DNA from: Peptococcaceae bacterium
GTDB lineage: Bacteria; Bacillota; Desulfitobacteriia; Desulfitobacteriales; Syntrophobotulaceae
Assembly (NCBI GenBank): GCA_012520405.1
Contig: JAAYOJ010000101.1
Span: 1-48,536 of the forward strand
Reading direction: 5' to 3'
DNA: 48,536 nucleotides
The notes beneath the pieces are model-generated. The model was not told where the DNA came from. It saw only the letters and a list, made by a program, of their open reading frames with translations, and ran no database searches. The position numbers were made by a program, and so were the translations under genes. This document shows positions 45,780-48,536 of this stretch, one piece after another (positions within the stretch are counted from its first letter, which is position 1; each line of letters starts with the position of its first letter).

Positions 45780-46680
45780 CAAGAAGATGCTGGCAGCAGT
45801 TGCTGACTTGCACGAGATTCCGCAAGGAGCCTACAATATTAGGAAAAATGGCCAGGGTGTAGAACGCAACATCACCGCTAATATAGATATTGTAACTAAA
45901 AAGGATAAACCCGGGATTGATATTATAGTAAAGCCCGGGACTAAAAATGAAAGTGTACATATTCCGGTCATCCTTTCCCAGGGTATAAGCGATATGGTTT
46001 ATAATACCTTTGAAATTGGTGAAGGATCCGATGTTTTGGTAGTTGCCGGCTGCGGGATTCATAATTCAAGCAGTCAAACAGCCCAGCATGACGGTATACA
46101 TGAATTTTTTATTCGCCGAGGGGCTAGGATGAAGTATGTGGAAAAACATTATGGTGAGGGCGACGGCAGCGGTCAAAAGGTTCTCAATCCTAAAACAATC
46201 ATAGAAATCGAAGAAGGTGGCTCGGCGGAATTAGAGATGATCCAAATCGAGGGAGTGGATCAAACTATAAGAGATACCGAAGTGCGTTTGCATAAAAATG
46301 CTCGGCTTATAGTGACCGAAAGGCTGTTGACTACCTCCGGTCAAAATGCTGAATCCAATATTACCGTAGAATTAACCGGGGAAGGCGCTACAGCTCAAAT
46401 CCTTTCTCGTTCGGTGGCCCAGGATGATTCTGTTCAAGTTTTTCATTTGAACATGAGGGGATATGCCCCATGTCGCGGACATATCCAATGTGATTCCATT
46501 ATTATGGACAAGGCCAGGGTTTCATCTATTCCGGAAATCACCGCTTATCACTCTGAGGCTGAGCTTGTACACGAAGCGGCAATTGGACGCATAGCCTCGG
46601 AACAGTTAATGAAGCTAATGACTTTAGGCTTGACGGAAGAAGAAGCGGAAAATACAATACTTAAAGGATTTTTAGCCTAA
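45763..46680 (+). CDS. smsB: SufB/SufD-like scaffold of a minimal SUF (SMS) system
   Basis: The 305-residue protein is a short SufB/SufD-family beta-helix protein; full SufB has about 470 residues. The middle part shows the repeated strands of the fold (KNESVHIPVIL, GSDVLVVAGCGIHNSSSQTAQHDGIHEF, PKTIIEIEEGGSAELEMIQIEG), and the C-terminal LMKLMTLGLTEEEAENTILKGFL is the family-typical end. The GTG/ATG choice is settled by GGAGGT just before ATG 45763, inside the end of smsC. With SmsC it should form an iron-sulfur scaffold. It lacks the N-terminal region of SufB. The system is associated with strict anaerobes. Confidence 0.87.
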   Translation: MFNVIDKKMLAAVADLHEIPQGAYNIRKNGQGVERNITANIDIVTKKDKPGIDIIVKPGTKNESVHIPVILSQGISDMVYNTFEIGEGSDVLVVAGCGIHNSSSQTAQHDGIHEFFIRRGARMKYVEKHYGEGDGSGQKVLNPKTIIEIEEGGSAELEMIQIEGVDQTIRDTEVRLHKNARLIVTERLLTTSGQNAESNITVELTGEGATAQILSRSVAQDDSVQVFHLNMRGYAPCRGHIQCDSIIMDKARVSSIPEITAYHSEAELVHEAAIGRIASEQLMKLMTLGLTEEEAENTILKGFLA

Positions 46681-46698
46681 ATCAACAAAAAAGAACTT

Positions 46699-46768
46699 AA
46701 GCATAAGGAAAACCTCCCGTAAGCAATCGTGATTAGTTTATTTCGGGGGGTTTTGGCTTATGCTTTGT
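46699..46768. terminator. Long hairpin/terminator after smsB
   Basis: AAGCATAAG (46699-46707) pairs with CTTATGCTT (46757-46765), and AAAACCTCCCG (46709-46719) with CGGGGGGTTTT (46744-46754) with one G-T pair. The loop has 24 bases. It probably ends the smsCB transcript, but the T-run is poor and the large loop is unusual. Confidence 0.6.
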
Positions 46769-46829
46769 TTAATATTTGGGTGATATTTACGATAAAGATA
46801 AAAGAAAGCTATAGTGCGAGGTGGAAAGA

Positions 46830-48512
46830 ATGGCTCAACCTATTCGTTTTGTACATTGTGCAGGTTTCCGTTTTGACAGTCCCGAATGGGAAGGGCCACC
46901 TTCATGGGCCAATACTCGCGATCTAGACTTATGGCAGGCATTTGAACAAGTGCTTAATCTTTGCCGAGCCGAGAAGGCCCATTTTCTATTTATAACCGGC
47001 AATTTATTTCAACAGGAATATACCCGCAAATATACAGTGGAACGGGTTGCCAAGGCCTTGGCCGAATTGAAGGACGTAAGAATTTTTATCGTCCCGGGAG
47101 AGAGTGACCCCTTGGTAATCTCATCCGTCTATCGACTTACGAATTGGCCGGCAAATGTGCATATTTTTGTCAGTAATATGGATAGGGTTGATATCTCTTC
47201 CTTAGGGGTAATTGTTTACGGGATAGCGTGGACTTCTTACCGCCCGCCCGAAGTTTTCTTAAATAATCTTAAGAATAATGTAGAAGAAAACTCACCTCTC
47301 TCTTTTATGTTGCTTCCCGGAGGAGTGGTTGTTGAGCAGGAAAGTTTAGTTAGCGAAAAGGATATTATCCTCCTGGAAGATGAAGTCAAATCCAGCCGCT
47401 TAACATACTTGGCTCTAGGAAGTGCCCAGAGATGGTGCGGGCCTAAGCAGGCAGGAGATACTGTCTGGGCTAACAGCGGAGCAATTATGGCCAGAAGTTT
47501 CGGGGAAAACTGGTCTCACGGGGTCATGGTGGGAGAAACCGACGGGGAGTTTATACAAGTAGAGTTTGTAAAACTTGAACAAACAAAAGCCACAGTTTTA
47601 CCCCCTAAAGCTGACGGGCAACGGGATTTATTCTGCTCGGAAGATATGAAAGCCCTTAAAGCCGAGTATAATTTACTGCGTATGGAGTGGGTAGAAAAGC
47701 AACGTAGGTTAGAAGAAAGCCGTCTGCTACAAATTGAGATCAAAAGCTTAAGGGCAAAGATTGATACCTTAAAAGAAAACATTGCCCATTTATTACACAT
47801 TCAGCATCGGGTCTCTGTCTACCGTCAAAACCCCGACTACCGGGAATTGCGGCGAATGCGGGCTGAATTGGCAAGATTAGATGATATTTGGCATCAGAAA
47901 GAACAAGAATTAAACGTCTATACAAATGATCCCTTAATCGATTGGCATCTTATTGAAGCTCTGCGTCAAGAAGGCCTGGAATGGGTTGAACAAAAAATAT
48001 ATCAAATTCAGAGTTTAGACTATCTTATAGGTCCGGTTAAACGCCGGCTTAATAAATTAATACTTTTGTTCCGTTTCAAAGGTTATTTGCTTAAGTTTGG
48101 TGCGACTCATACATGGGGCGACCGGCTTCGAGGCATGCTAAAATACTGGCCGCTATCCACAAAGGATTGGGAAGAAGTGCTAATCATTATTAGAAAAGTA
48201 GATGTTCTCATCCGCACTCAAGAAGCAATAAACAAAGAGCGAACTTATTTGCAAAAGACATATGATTTGATTTTGGGCTCAAGAAATATGGATCAACTGG
48301 CCCGGGATTTGGAACCCCTGACGGATTTAGAACGTGAAGCCCTCATAGAAGATAAAAAACGGGAAAGAGAATTACATACCAAGCATCGAAGATTAGAGGA
48401 AAAAACCAATCAACTTAAAGCAATTGAACACAGACTCCGTCAAATAAGGCTAACATCCGTTGATCCGGATTTGGAGAAGAAAATGGAAGAGATAGAAAAG
48501 CAATTAAACTAA
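46830..48512 (+). CDS. SbcD/YhaO-like pseudo-phosphoesterase with long coiled coil
   Basis: The N-terminal 240 residues follow the metallophosphoesterase layout of SbcD/YhaO (strand IRFVHCAGFRFDSP, then FLFITGNLFQ, then IFIVPGESDP), but the metal ligands are gone. DxH is G12 and R14, GD is G57-N58, and GNHD is G90-E91-S92-D93. The protein is thus unlikely to be a nuclease. Residues about 270-560 are almost entirely charged heptad-like helix with a central block (WHLIEALRQEGLEWVEQK). Start ATG 46830 is best spaced from GAGGTGG; GTG 46821 is also in frame. It may be a structural partner of a downstream SbcC/YhaN-like ATPase outside the window. The family call is from motif order only. Confidence 0.75.
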   Translation: MAQPIRFVHCAGFRFDSPEWEGPPSWANTRDLDLWQAFEQVLNLCRAEKAHFLFITGNLFQQEYTRKYTVERVAKALAELKDVRIFIVPGESDPLVISSVYRLTNWPANVHIFVSNMDRVDISSLGVIVYGIAWTSYRPPEVFLNNLKNNVEENSPLSFMLLPGGVVVEQESLVSEKDIILLEDEVKSSRLTYLALGSAQRWCGPKQAGDTVWANSGAIMARSFGENWSHGVMVGETDGEFIQVEFVKLEQTKATVLPPKADGQRDLFCSEDMKALKAEYNLLRMEWVEKQRRLEESRLLQIEIKSLRAKIDTLKENIAHLLHIQHRVSVYRQNPDYRELRRMRAELARLDDIWHQKEQELNVYTNDPLIDWHLIEALRQEGLEWVEQKIYQIQSLDYLIGPVKRRLNKLILLFRFKGYLLKFGATHTWGDRLRGMLKYWPLSTKDWEEVLIIIRKVDVLIRTQEAINKERTYLQKTYDLILGSRNMDQLARDLEPLTDLEREALIEDKKRERELHTKHRRLEEKTNQLKAIEHRLRQIRLTSVDPDLEKKMEEIEKQLN

Positions 48513-48536
48513 TAATGAAATTATAATTAATAAAAA

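Overview
The window looks like a chromosomal segment of a strictly anaerobic, low-GC Gram-positive bacterium (Bacillota, class Clostridia, perhaps Peptococcaceae/Desulfitobacteriales-like; the taxonomic guess is inference). Supporting signs are strong AGGAGG-type ribosome binding sites, frequent GTG/TTG starts, a T-box leader, U-tailed intrinsic terminators, and oxygen-sensitive or fermentative enzymes (pyruvate formate-lyase, FixABCX, CoA-transferases, a complex I/hydrogenase-4-like membrane complex). I see no insertion sequence, CRISPR array, tRNA, rRNA or prophage.

Layout. 1-4.7 kb (minus): a DUF4474 gene cut by the window edge, then pflB-pflA and a DUF456 membrane protein. 4.8-7.8 kb (plus): a ferritin-like protein, then a family III (CaiB/HadA-like) CoA-transferase with a D-2-hydroxyacid dehydrogenase. 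7.9-10.9 kb (minus): a TrpB2-type tryptophan synthase beta chain behind a tryptophan-specific T-box, and a PLP aminotransferase. 11.1-12.5 kb: two small proteins and a divergent PadR regulator. 12.7-20.0 kb (plus): one long operon with fixA-fixB-fixC-fixX, a family I acyl-CoA transferase and two acyl-CoA dehydrogenases, with a textbook PadR operator (ATGT-N8-ACAT) on its promoter. 20.2-28.7 kb: a small membrane protein, a Mn-type cation efflux protein that seems to start at ACG, an M24 peptidase, GTP-type PEP carboxykinase, a convergent radical SAM protein, a nitroreductase, an EamA transporter and an acyl-CoA thioesterase. 28.8-36.4 kb (plus): a six-gene membrane complex resembling hydrogenase-4, in which the 'hydrogenase' large subunit lacks all four NiFe-ligand cysteines and the small subunit is fused to a ferredoxin. 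36.6-48.5 kb (plus): a NYN/LOTUS protein, a YbaN-like protein, a TldD/TldE pair, an LTA-synthase-like sulfatase, an OafA-SGNH acyltransferase, a minimal SUF pair (SmsC/SmsB), and an SbcD/YhaO-like protein with a destroyed metal site and a long coiled coil.

How the parts may work together. The aminotransferase, the 2-hydroxyacid dehydrogenase and the CoA-transferase could turn an amino acid into a 2-hydroxyacyl-CoA, and the PadR-controlled operon could reduce or oxidise an acyl-/enoyl-CoA while exchanging electrons with a quinone or ferredoxin through FixABCX. No 2-hydroxyacyl-CoA dehydratase is present, so a single joined pathway is only a hypothesis. The complex at 28.8-36.4 kb is best read as an energy-converting-hydrogenase-related (Ehr-type) ion pump with an unknown electron reaction. 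It and the unequal acyl-CoA dehydrogenase pair are the most interesting items in the window.
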